Origin: Armatimonadota bacterium
GTDB lineage: Bacteria > Armatimonadota > Zipacnadia > Zipacnadales > FEN-943
DNA: 10,556 bases
Direction of reading: 5' to 3'
Assembly: GCA_026419655.1 (NCBI GenBank)
Contig: JANZZA010000629.1
Coordinates: 1 to 10,556, forward strand
The position numbers and the translations under genes are program-made. The notes beneath the pieces are model-generated. The model was not told the DNA's origin. It was given only the letters and a program-made list of their open reading frames with translations, and made no database searches. Shown here piece by piece: positions 1 through 8,400 of this stretch (the stretch's first letter is position 1; each line of letters opens with the position of its first letter).

Positions 1-2209
1 CAACGAAGGCGTGTGCGTAGGGAAAAGTGTTGGCCAGCGTCGTTTTGGCGCGCGAGTGCATGGCGTCACAGATGGCCTTGTAAAGCTCGTAATGAGCAAA
101 GCCAGCTAGCTGGCAGGGCGCCTCGGCCTGGAAGCTCGGCACCAGGGGCAGGTCTGCCGTGGCCCAGTGTTCCCGGCGGAAGTTTTCGGCCTCGCCAAAG
201 CTGCCGCCCGTGTACCCAACGCTGTCAATGTATGCTCCATCCACCCGAGGGTCGTTGAGGGCTGGAATGCCCTCATAGTCAAACCACAGGCTCGCCCGGT
301 TTGGCTTTGCCAATTCCGGGTCGCCGTTGCAGTTCACCGATACCCGGTCGGGTGGAGCCGGCCAGTACGAGGTCATTTCGCCCTCGCGGCCTATATAGCT
401 GTTCAAAAGGGCCTGCGCGATTTCGGCATCGGGAAGACGTTTTGGCTGCGACCAGAAGGGATAGTCGGTAGTCACAGTTGCCGGTTGAAGCGCCCGCTCC
501 ATCGTAGTTGCCAGAAATCCCTTCGCGTCGAAGTGCCTCTTATCGTCGTAGTGGTTCGTCTTCTGCCACAGCGCGCAGGGCTCAGCGTAGGTGAAAGAAT
601 AGCCGCCATGGGCGTCATCGAAGACAACCCTTGGTTCGTCGTAAGGCTCCTGCTCGTGAAACACCAGGCCAAGTTCTTCAGGATTAGGCACCTCAGTGTT
701 GACCCACAAATGCCACAAACCTTCGCGCTCCACACGCTTCACGAAAAACTCGGGGTACATGCGGTAGTATTTCTCCGCTGCAGCACGCATGCCCCATTCC
801 GGTCTGGACAAGACAGCCAGGGCCAGGCAAAAGCTTGCCCGCGACGGGAACTTTTGGGTGGTCGGCGAAAGCCCTAGCTCCACGCGCACAGCCAGGTACT
901 TGCGTTGTGCGGTATAGTCGTACATCCACGACATGAGCCGCGGCCAGTCGAGGGGCCGGGCGAGCATCAGGCCATGTTTCTGTGTTGACAGAGACGCCCA
1001 CGGATAGGGCGCTGAAAGGTGGCGGCCGTGTTTTCCGCCGGGTCCGAGAACTATGCTGTTGTGATAGCGACCTTCTTCTGATATTTGCCGGTGCTCGTTG
1101 AGGCCGTCGCCCCAGAGCCATCCCTTTGCGTTCAGAGGGAATACCCACATCAGCAGTATGGCCCGATCCTGGCCGCGTTCGTCGGCCAGTTCGCCGCGCA
1201 CGGTTATGCGGTCGGCAGCGCTTTCAAACTGCACCTGCAGCCTCAAACCGAGGTCTTCGCACCTCAGCATCAGAGTGCCATCCAGGCGCGGGCGCTCCGC
1301 CGCCTGGAAACGAACATATTTTGGCTCTTGAGATATGTCCCGGGCATAAAAGCCACCATATGTGGCCGCATCCTTTGGGCTTACAGCGGCGTTGCCAAGC
1401 TTCACTTGAAGGGCGGCGGCATGAGCATCGAAGGTGACCTGCAGGCCATCGTACGTCCGGGTGGTTACCCGGCCCAGGTCGGGCAGAGACCGAGCGGTCG
1501 TCAGTGCGTCAAGGAGTACTTTGTCCACGGCCGTGGCGACGCGATGAAACCGCCCGCCCTCGGCAATGTCGAGCCGCAGGTTGTCGAACATCGCGCCTCG
1601 CAGGCCACCACCGCTTGCCGCTGAGAAGCAAATGCTTCCCGGCTCGAGGAGCTGGTCATGGGGAAGCCATTCACTGGCGGCGACCGTCTGGCCGTCCATG
1701 CCGCGCACAGTTAGCCGTACTCGCTCGGGCTCGTCTTCTACCATGACCCGGTACCAGGTGTCAGTCTGGAGACCGTCCGCTATCCAGCGCGGCGCCCATC
1801 CGCCCTCGTAGGTTGTCCAGACGGCGAAAGCGCCCCTGTCAAATTCAAACCACCAGGCGTTTTGCGAGCCATAGGGGTGGAACACCACAAGTCTATATCC
1901 GCCTGCTTCTTCGCCGGGTTGAAAGAAGTCAAAGCTCAACCGATACGGAGGCGCCGGCTTGACCCTGGTTCCCATGCCCTTGTCGCCGCGCTCGGAGCGA
2001 AAGTGTACCGCCTTTCCGCCGTCGCGAGGGTCGAAGAGAGGACCAGGGCCTTCGGGCGGAAATAAAACCCACTTCGCCGGGTCAATCTGGCCAGCGTCAA
2101 AGTCGTCCTGGAGCACGGTGACCCATCGCTCGGCCGCAAAGCCGACCCCATCAGCCGCTGCTCCAAACAGGAAAACTACTGCGACGGTCAAAGCCACGAA
2201 CCCGGTCAT
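1..2209 (-). CDS. Exported multidomain protein: concanavalin-like domain, beta-sandwich and glycosidase-like barrel (3' end beyond window)
   Basis: An uninterrupted reading frame runs from ATG at 2209 down to base 1, giving 736 complete codons with no stop, so the C-terminus is missing. AAAGGAG (2217-2223) lies 7 bases before this ATG. An overlapping ATG at 2216 is in another frame and soon meets a stop. Residues 5-19 are hydrophobic and followed by small residues, consistent with a signal peptide, although the n-region lacks positive charge. Residues 34-215 look like a concanavalin/LamG-type jelly roll: it opens DDFDAGQIDPAKW, has paired Trp at 119-120 and ends MFDNLRLDI, as in DUF1080-like sugar-binding modules. 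Residues 245-465 look all-beta, of the type preceding many glycosidase barrels. From about 475 (AAEKYYRMYPEFF) a catalytic barrel seems to begin. DGAYIDS (657-663) resembles a glycosidase strand end, making D662 a candidate catalytic acid. Inferred role: extracellular glycan hydrolysis. I cannot name the CAZy family or the substrate. It diverges from the gene at 2438. Confidence 0.85.
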   Translation of the reverse strand, partial: MTGFVALTVAVVFLFGAAADGVGFAAERWVTVLQDDFDAGQIDPAKWVLFPPEGPGPLFDPRDGGKAVHFRSERGDKGMGTRVKPAPPYRLSFDFFQPGEEAGGYRLVVFHPYGSQNAWWFEFDRGAFAVWTTYEGGWAPRWIADGLQTDTWYRVMVEDEPERVRLTVRGMDGQTVAASEWLPHDQLLEPGSICFSAASGGGLRGAMFDNLRLDIAEGGRFHRVATAVDKVLLDALTTARSLPDLGRVTTRTYDGLQVTFDAHAAALQVKLGNAAVSPKDAATYGGFYARDISQEPKYVRFQAAERPRLDGTLMLRCEDLGLRLQVQFESAADRITVRGELADERGQDRAILLMWVFPLNAKGWLWGDGLNEHRQISEEGRYHNSIVLGPGGKHGRHLSAPYPWASLSTQKHGLMLARPLDWPRLMSWMYDYTAQRKYLAVRVELGLSPTTQKFPSRASFCLALAVLSRPEWGMRAAAEKYYRMYPEFFVKRVEREGLWHLWVNTEVPNPEELGLVFHEQEPYDEPRVVFDDAHGGYSFTYAEPCALWQKTNHYDDKRHFDAKGFLATTMERALQPATVTTDYPFWSQPKRLPDAEIAQALLNSYIGREGEMTSYWPAPPDRVSVNCNGDPELAKPNRASLWFDYEGIPALNDPRVDGAYIDSVGYTGGSFGEAENFRREHWATADLPLVPSFQAEAPCQLAGFAHYELYKAICDAMHSRAKTTLANTFPYAHAFV

Positions 2210-2437
2210 TCGTCATCTCCTTTCAGACCAGGTCGTACGGGTGCTCGCCTTTTCGTCAGCTCAAAGCCGGCCGTGTTTATTTCTGCTTCTCGTTGTCCAG
2301 GCCTTCTCGGAGGATACACTTCGCGGGGCCAGAATAAGTCTTTCTAACTGCTCCGAAACCGGCGGGAGTGGTTATTTACAGGGTACTGGCACTGAGGGAG
2401 CCGCGTCAGTTCTTGGACACACCGAGGTGATACACGG
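2210..2437. promoter_or_regulatory. Divergent intergenic control region
   Basis: These 228 bases separate the starts of the exported glycosidase-like gene (leftward) and the ASRT-like gene (rightward), so promoters for both should lie here. The ribosome binding sites are clear: AAAGGAG at 2217-2223 for the leftward gene and GAGGTGA at 2424-2430 for the rightward gene, each 7 bases from its ATG. The best rightward promoter match I can find is TTGTCC (2293-2298), a 16-base gap, then TACACT (2315-2320). That is only 4 of 6 in each box and is weak. I see no convincing leftward sigma-70 promoter and no clear operator palindrome. Shared control of the two genes is an inference from the arrangement. 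Confidence 0.45.
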
Positions 2438-2815
2438 ATGGACGTGGGCGAGGGCAAGTGTGTATGGCTTTTCCCGGACGGGGACCTGCCGTCACCGGGC
2501 GATCCAGGCCTGCCTCTCGAGGGCCACGAGTCGCTCATCGTCTTGAACACCGGCGACCAGGACGCGCGGATGGAGCTGGACGTGTTCTTCACCGACCGCG
2601 AGCCGGAATTGGGCCTGAAGCTTTCTGTGCCCGCGCGGCGCGTGCGATGTTTTCGCCTTGATAAGCCCGTGGGTGACCAGGCCTTTCAAATACCGTATGG
2701 GCAATATGCTCTGCGGCTTCGCTCTGACGTGCCTGTGGTGGCGCAAATTGGCCGCGCTGACGTGCGCCAGCCGAATCTTGCGTATTACACAACCCTTGGG
2801 TATCCGGCTGAGTAG
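2438..2815 (+). CDS. Anabaena sensory rhodopsin transducer (ASRT)-like small-molecule-binding protein
   Basis: This 125-residue protein belongs to the sensory rhodopsin transducer family (Pfam PF07100 as I recall) and matches Anabaena ASRT in length and along its whole course. Conserved segments visible here are GHESLIVLNTGDQDA (29-43), FFTDREP (50-56), VPARRVR (64-70) and DVPVVAQIGRADVRQ (97-111). The corresponding ASRT segments are SHET.CILNAGDEDA, YYSDKEP, VPARRTK and NVPIVVQHTRLDSRQ. ASRT is a soluble beta-sandwich tetramer that relays a light signal. Most family members occur without rhodopsins, and published comparative work proposed that they bind small molecules, probably sugars. There is no signal peptide or membrane segment, so it should be cytoplasmic. 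GAGGTGA (2424-2430), 7 bases ahead of ATG, fixes the start. The same-strand GHL6-type gene follows after 252 bases with hairpins between, so co-transcription is uncertain. A role as a sugar sensor or carrier for this locus is inferred; no rhodopsin is present in the window. Confidence 0.88.
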   Translation: MDVGEGKCVWLFPDGDLPSPGDPGLPLEGHESLIVLNTGDQDARMELDVFFTDREPELGLKLSVPARRVRCFRLDKPVGDQAFQIPYGQYALRLRSDVPVVAQIGRADVRQPNLAYYTTLGYPAE

Positions 2816-2834
2816 CTCTCGGACGGCCACCTAC

Positions 2835-2869
2835 CGGCGCGGCGGTGTGAAACAGGGCCGCCGCTGCCG
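2835..2869 (+). terminator. GC-rich hairpin just after the ASRT-like gene
   Basis: GCGGCGG (2839-2845) pairs perfectly with CCGCCGC (2858-2864) around a 12-base loop. CGGC (2835-2838) extends the stem with GCCG (2866-2869) past a bulged T, for 11 pairs in total. It begins about 20 bases after the stop codon, where a terminator or mRNA-stabilising stem is expected. No T-tract follows, so it does not fit the standard intrinsic terminator. It may act as a 3'-end stabiliser or a weak terminator. Confidence 0.4.
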
Positions 2870-2938
2870 TAGCAGGGGATGATGGTCGCCGGTACACCTC
2901 AGCGTACGTTGAAAGTGTAGAAAGTTTGGGAAGGGGGC

Positions 2939-2973
2939 CTGGGGGACAACCCTTTTCAAAGGGTTTCCCCCAG
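2939..2973. repeat. Long near-perfect palindrome (REP- or terminator-like)
   Basis: CTGGGGGA (2939-2946) plus AACCCTTT (2948-2955) pair with AAAGGGTT (2958-2965) plus TCCCCCAG (2966-2973). This gives 16 base pairs with one bulged C (2947) and a nominal two-base centre, TC; the A/T pairs next to it would open into a larger loop. A seven-T run (2991-2997) follows only after 17 bases, so the canonical terminator layout is not met. The 15 bases 2956-2970 recur exactly at the right edge of the window (10542-10556), which suggests a dispersed intergenic repeat. It lies about 94 bases upstream of the GHL6-type start, inside or just before its leader. Confidence 0.6.
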
Positions 2974-3067
2974 AGAAGTAGTTTGAGCAGTTTTTTTGCG
3001 GTGGGGCGGTTGGAGGGAAAACCGGGTCTTGGGCATCGAAGACCTCGCGGACTAGAGGGGGTTAGGC

Positions 3068-5035
3068 ATGCACGAGCCAAAGTGGTGCATATTTTACGAT
3101 GTTCACACTATGCCGGCGTGTCCTGACGTGGGCGCTGGCTTCGACCCGGAGGCCTTCGCTGAGCGCATCAAGGCCTGCGGCGTGGACTACATTGTCTTCC
3201 ATGCGCGCTGCAATCTGGGCATGGCCTATTACAACACTAAGGTCGGCATTCGACACTATTCGCTCACTTACGACCTTTTCGGCGCGCTGGCGGAGGCCTG
3301 CCAGGCCCGGGGCATAGCACTCACGGCGTACGTCAACGTGGGACTGAGTCATGAGGAAGCTTTGCTTCACCGTGACTGGTGTGTAGTCAGCCCTGAAGGG
3401 TACGTGTATCGTCCCGACCGGCTGGACCATTTCTTCCGTCTTATGTGTTACAACACACCTTACGCCGACCATGTGCTCGAGATGATTCGGGAGATCGTTA
3501 CTGGCTACCCGGTTGCGGGGCTCTTTCTGGACTGTTTCCATCAAAGCCCTTGCGTGGGCGTCGAGTGCGTGCGCGAGATGAAGGCCCTTGGCATGGACTT
3601 TCAGGACCCGCGGCAACTGGCCGAATTTGCACACATGTCCCAGCTTCGCATGGCCCGGCGCATCACCGAGACAGCAACTGCCATCAAGCCCGACCTGCTC
3701 ATTTACTTCAACGGCGTCGCCCCTGAAGACCAGCAGGACCTTGGTACTTATCTGGAGTACGAGTGCTTGCCTACGGGCGGGTGGGGCTATGATGCGCTGC
3801 CTGCCTGGGGCCGGTATCTGCGCACGCTGGGCAAACCTGTGCTCAATATGACCGGCCGCTTCCACAAATCCTGGGGCGATTTTGGCGGCATCCGCACGGA
3901 AGCCAGCCTGGAGTACGATATCCTTCACGGCCTGGCCCTTGGCATGCGCCCAACCATCGGCGATCATTTCCACCCGCGCGGCGATATTAACAACGCCGTC
4001 TTCGACCTCATCGAGCGCATTTATCGCCGCTGCCAGAAGCTCGAGCCGTGGCTGGATGGCGCCAGGCCGCTTTCCGAAATAGGCGTTGTAGCGCCTCAGC
4101 CTGGCTTTTCTTACACCGACGGCGCCGGCTTTGGCCGCAGCCAGAATTCTGTCAAGGGTGCTGCCAGGATGCTGGCTGAGCTCCGTGCCCAGTTTGATGT
4201 CCTCTCGCCGTATCGCTCCTGGGAGGGCTACCAGGTACTGGTCCTGCCAGACGAGGTGTTGCTGGAGGAAGAATGTACCAAAAAGATCCGGCGTCACCTG
4301 GACGCCGGCGGCTGCATATTGGCCAGCGCGTGGTCTGGGGCCGATGCAGACAAAACGCGCTTTGTCTTTGAGGAGTGGGGCGTGCGCCTTGAAGGACCAA
4401 GCCCCTACGACCCGGCCTATGTGCTGGGCGGCGCGGAGCTGCGGCAAGTCCTGCCCGACATGCCCCTCACGCTGTATCAGCCGGGGGTCGAGGTTTCTGC
4501 CCAGCCGGACACCCACGTCCTGGCCGAAATCATAGCGCCTTACTACAACCGCCACTGGGACGGCGAGCACGGATTCGTGTACTTGCCCCCAGACCGCACC
4601 ACCGGCAAACCGGCGGTGACCCTATGCGGCCCGGTGGCTTACCTGAGCCATCGTGTTTTCGCTTCCTACTATCTTGACGCCCAGGTGCCCCTTCGGGACA
4701 TGGTTGGCTGGCTCCTCGACAGGCTGTTGCCGAATCCACTGCTCCGCGCTTGGGGATTGCCTTCCTTTGGGCGGGCGACGGTCACGGCTCAGCCCGGCCG
4801 GCGCATCGTTCACCTGCTCTGCTATGTCCCTGAGCGGCGAGGCCCGACGATGGACATGATTGAGGAACCGGTCGAGATGCGGGACGTACGGGTGGCTCTG
4901 CGCCTCGATAGCGTCGAACCCGCCCGCGTGTACCTGGCTCCGTATGGGGAGGACCTGCCCTTCCGCGTCAATGAGGGATATGTGGAGACCGTAGTGCCGG
5001 TTGTCCCGGGCTACGCCATGATAGTATTCGAGTAA
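3068..5035 (+). CDS. Cytoplasmic GHL6-type glycosidase-like protein with GH42-like middle domain
   Basis: A 655-residue protein without signal peptide or membrane segment. Residues 5-330 look like a TIM barrel of the 'hypothetical glycosyl hydrolase 6' type (PF14871 from memory): YDVHTMPAC near the start, then VDYIVFHARCNLGMAYY (39-55), a strand ITAYVN-like at 84-90, GLFLDCF (151-157) and LEYECLP (229-235). D155 and E230 or E232 sit where barrel glycosidases carry catalytic acids, but I cannot assign their roles. Residues 365-545 resemble the class I glutamine-amidotransferase-like trimerisation domain of GH42 beta-galactosidases, including WEGYQVLVLPDEVLLEEE and HLDAGGCILAS. Residues 560-655 form a C-terminal beta-sandwich ending VPGYAMIVFE. 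GAGGGGG (3055-3061) lies six bases before the ATG, supporting this start. Inferred role: hydrolysis of imported oligosaccharides, in line with the neighbouring ASRT-like gene. Substrate unknown; an alpha-L-fucosidase-like or beta-galactosidase-like activity would both fit. It converges with the large lyase gene. Confidence 0.87.
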   Translation: MHEPKWCIFYDVHTMPACPDVGAGFDPEAFAERIKACGVDYIVFHARCNLGMAYYNTKVGIRHYSLTYDLFGALAEACQARGIALTAYVNVGLSHEEALLHRDWCVVSPEGYVYRPDRLDHFFRLMCYNTPYADHVLEMIREIVTGYPVAGLFLDCFHQSPCVGVECVREMKALGMDFQDPRQLAEFAHMSQLRMARRITETATAIKPDLLIYFNGVAPEDQQDLGTYLEYECLPTGGWGYDALPAWGRYLRTLGKPVLNMTGRFHKSWGDFGGIRTEASLEYDILHGLALGMRPTIGDHFHPRGDINNAVFDLIERIYRRCQKLEPWLDGARPLSEIGVVAPQPGFSYTDGAGFGRSQNSVKGAARMLAELRAQFDVLSPYRSWEGYQVLVLPDEVLLEEECTKKIRRHLDAGGCILASAWSGADADKTRFVFEEWGVRLEGPSPYDPAYVLGGAELRQVLPDMPLTLYQPGVEVSAQPDTHVLAEIIAPYYNRHWDGEHGFVYLPPDRTTGKPAVTLCGPVAYLSHRVFASYYLDAQVPLRDMVGWLLDRLLPNPLLRAWGLPSFGRATVTAQPGRRIVHLLCYVPERRGPTMDMIEEPVEMRDVRVALRLDSVEPARVYLAPYGEDLPFRVNEGYVETVVPVVPGYAMIVFE

Positions 5036-5403
5036 AGGCCTCGCGGAAGACGCGTTGAGGGGCCCGGCTTGGTTGCCCACAGCGGATAGCTGCTGCGTAG
5101 CTTGATCCAAGACGGGCCGACTTGCTTGGCGAGCGTTAAGTCGCAAGCGGGAAGGCACACAGATTCCGTGCAGAGCACCATCAAGTTCGTCGTTTTGCCT
5201 GAGTCATGCTGACTTTCTTGCCCGTTGGGCGCCTGTCTTTGACAGTTCTCTGGACCTTCGCTGGCCTGGCATGAGACTTTCTCTATCGTTCTTGTGCTGA
5301 CCTTTTCATATAGCGTTTTGTGATTCCATCCGGCTGCGTCTTTTACTTGTTTGATGTGGAGCGGTCTTGGTCCTCAAGCCAGCGTGTTGTCGGCCCGGCC
5401 TGC
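5036..5403. other. Intergenic region between convergent genes
   Basis: These 368 bases lie between two stop codons and hold no convincing gene; short frames here are extensions of shadows from the flanking genes. Three bases after the GHL6-type stop there is an imperfect hairpin: CGCG (5042-5045) with CGCG (5051-5054) around GAAGA, extended by CCT (5039-5041) with AGG (5058-5060) past a TTG bulge. It has no T-run and is only a weak terminator candidate. CTGTC (5233-5237) and GACAG (5241-5245) form a small stem. Bases 5287-5296 (CGTTCTTGTG) and 5314-5322 (CGTTTTGTG) form an approximate direct repeat. The stretch around 5200-5350 is noticeably richer in T on the plus strand than its surroundings. 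No clear intrinsic terminator is seen for either gene. Confidence 0.6.
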
Positions 5404-8400
5404 TTACGGCGCTGCGCCTTTTCGGTCGGAAAGGGGAATAACGAAGCTGAAGCGTGGCTCTTGCGTCCAGCGGGCAAAGCGCGGGTCTGTAGCCCAGTGC
5501 ACGTAAGTGTCTTGGATTTTAGAGGCCAGGTCGTGCGTCACGGTCTGCCGGCCGTCTTGAGAGATAGTTATCGTCCCACCCAACGCGCCGCTTCTGTTTA
5601 GACGCAGTGTGACCGTCCTGTCGCCCGTTGCGACGGTGACGACGAGGGCGCCGGTCTCTTGACCGGCGTTTGCCTGGCATGGTTGCAGACCTTCACTGCC
5701 GACAGTTAGCACCGCCAGGAATTCGACCTGCCCCGCAAGGGCGACCGGGTTGCCTGCTGCTTCTGCCTGGAGGAACTGCTGGCCCTTCCACTGGTAGGAG
5801 GGCAGGGGCTCCTGGGTGGAAAGTTTCACGTCTCGCGGCAACAAGAATTCTCCTGCAAGGGCTGAGCTTCCGGCTCTGACGCCGAAACGCCGCCCATCGA
5901 GGGAAAGCTCCGGCCCCGTCGCGGCTATCCAGCGGCAGGGCGCGCCCTGGGGTCCGGGAACCGCGCGGTCATACACCACCACGACGTCGGGCTTAAGAAA
6001 AAGCACTTGGCGGATGTGTTCTCGTGCTTCCTCAATGGGCCAGGCGTTGGTGGCGTCGCCGGCCACATAGTCGTATTCGGGGCGCGTCTCATAGGCGACA
6101 ATTTTGCCCTCGCCGGCGAAAAGTGTCTCTGTGTGACCATGCATGTTAACGCCGCCGCCCCAGCCGTTCTCGGCGGGTGCATAGCCGTGAAGTCGCCGTT
6201 CCCGCGCAATGTATGTCCATGCAGCCGGAGAGAAGCGGTTTATGAGCGCGTACTCCTCGGCGCGGGGATGTTGCAGGTTTATTCGCCAGCGTTCAATCCA
6301 CCTGTCGCCGAAGACCACGGTATTGCCCCAGGAGGGTGTATTATTGCCGTCGTCGCCCCACAGGGCAGGCGTGCCCAGCAAGAACTCCCCGGCGCGGATA
6401 ACAGTTAGGTGGCCAGGCTGATGTCGGGTGGTATGGTCGCGGGCGCCGCACCAGAAGGCCACTTCCGTAGCGTTTTTGTCCCACCCGGAGCGCATGGCCG
6501 CCAGTCCCTGGACGTCGAAAAGGGCGGTCGGCGGTAGTTCGTCACGGCTGACGGTCGGCGCATCGGGGTCATACCAGCCCAGGGCCAGGGCCAGAGGCAC
6601 AGCCACGCCGGTATTGAAGTGGTGTGGGCCGCCCACGAGAGGCCCCGTCAGCGGCATGCCCTTTAGCGCCATCAGCTCGTCCACGGCCTGCGCCTCCGGT
6701 GCAGGCAGCTCACCGTCCAGCTTCCGTACCCATTCGTCCCATGGATACTCGGTCTTGTGTAACGGATGGTCGGTTATGGCGCCCATCACCCACCGCCATG
6801 GTTCTCCGCCCGGGCGCCTCATTGCTGGCAGCAGGCGCCGTACATCGGAAATCGGGTCGGCGTAATACATGAAAGTGAGGTAGCCGCGCAGAAAGGTATT
6901 CTCGAAGAACCTGTCCTCGCCCAGGAAGTTGCTTGTGAAAAGGAGGCTCAGGAAGATGCCCTGCGTCGGACAATAACATCCGCTCCAGGGATTTTGCCAC
7001 AACGTCCCGCCGCGCGTGCCTTCATGGGTCTCAAAGTAGCGCTCGAAGTTTGTCTGCAGCGTGGCTATTCTGTAGACCAGCGCACGGTCCGAGGGCGACA
7101 GGGGCTCCTCTAAGCTCACTAGAGTCCAAGGGAATACGTTCATGTCGCCGCGTCGCTCGGCGAAAAATTTCGTCAGTGGCAGTTTTGCCCGCAAATCGTC
7201 CGGGGCCATGTCCACCAGAGCCGCCTCGGCCCCAGGGAAGAATGGGCCGTGATAGTGGTACTGGCAGTAGTAGCTGGTTGATGGCTTCTCCCAAAGCGGT
7301 CTCAGGGCGGCCTCCAGGTCCTCGCGGTCGGCCCCAGGAATGTATCCGGCGGCAAAGGCCACGGCCAGCATTCTCGCGCCAAGCTCATACATCCGCCACC
7401 CGTATATCTGTCCCGGATTAGGTGCATTTGGGGGCGCTGCGGTCGCCAGCTCTTCTCTTGTCAAGCCGTTGGGCAGAAAACGGTCGGGAAAGAGGCCTTC
7501 TTTGCGGCACATGCGGGCAAGCCAGTCTGCGTAGCGCTGAAACAGCCTGGGGTGTCGAGCTATTCGCTCACGGATTCCTGGCAAGTCGTCCTTGCGGAAG
7601 AATAGCCTGGGGTGTGCTAACTTCGGCAGGCGTACGAAGCGTACTTCTCTTGTCAGGCTGCCATAAGGGGTCTTGAGCCGGGCAATCAGCGTGAAGCGGC
7701 CGGTTTCTCGAGGTGCAAAACGGATGGTTGCCTTTGCTGGGCGCCCTCGTGCCACCTGCAAACACAGCGGCCCGTAGGTAGCCACTGGTTGGTTGAGGTA
7801 GTTGAGCAGCTCTGTGCTCAGCTCCACCGTCTCCGGCTCAGTGAGGCGGCTCCTTACCTCCACGGTGAATCGCACTGGCTCTGTATGGTAGAAGACTCCA
7901 TGATAGGCCCCGGACGGCACCCGAGAGTGCAGGGACCACGGCTCTGGCCGCGTCTGCAAACTGAATACTGGCTCTGCCATCCGGGCTACCTGAAGGCCGT
8001 CCAGGCGCACGCACTGACCGCGAGCAGTGACGGTGATTTTGTGTACACCCGGTCCCACCGTGATTCTGGGTGCATTCCAGCGCCAGTATTCTTCCGTGTC
8101 GTTGACGAGCAGCACGTTGTCGTCGGGCCGCAGCCATATATTGCGCGTCCAATCGAGCTCAGCCCCGTCATCCAGGCGATAGGTTATTGAGCCTGGGAGA
8201 TCGCCTTTTTTCAGCGGTCGGTCAGGAAAACCCTGGTAATCGGCTACCGTACTTGCATCTACCAGCTTCTCTCCAGCCTGCAGCACAAGCTGGTTGTCGC
8301 CGCGGCAATCAACGACCTGCGTGCCAACTTTTACTTTCACAAAAGCTCGCTTGGGTGCTGCGGCCGCGAGCCAGTCCGGCGCAGCCCTTACAGCGCGCGT

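Noticed and set aside
167..877. 236-codon plus-strand frame
   Set aside because: It lies opposite the exported glycosidase-like gene, whose frame is continuous and has a signal peptide, ribosome binding site and domain motifs. The plus-strand protein shows no recognisable family.
1085..1624. 179-codon plus-strand frame
   Set aside because: It is a shadow of the same minus-strand gene and has no convincing ribosome binding site or motif.
2293..2320. Sigma-70-like promoter TTGTCC / TACACT ahead of the ASRT-like gene
   Set aside because: Only 4 of 6 matches in each box, so it is too weak to list as its own feature. It is mentioned only in the intergenic entry.
3062..4570. 502-codon open frame on the minus strand opposite the GHL6-type gene
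   Set aside because: It is the antisense shadow of a well-supported gene with recognisable domains. Such long antisense frames are common in GC-rich DNA with strong third-position bias; its protein is not family-like.
5038..5064. Hairpin directly after the GHL6-type stop codon
   Set aside because: The stem is short, with a three-base bulge, and no T-run follows. It is described within the spacer entry rather than called a terminator.
4622..5158. 178-codon minus-strand frame overlapping the end of the GHL6-type gene
   Set aside because: It mostly lies antisense to the C-terminal sandwich of that gene; the part in the spacer shows no motif.
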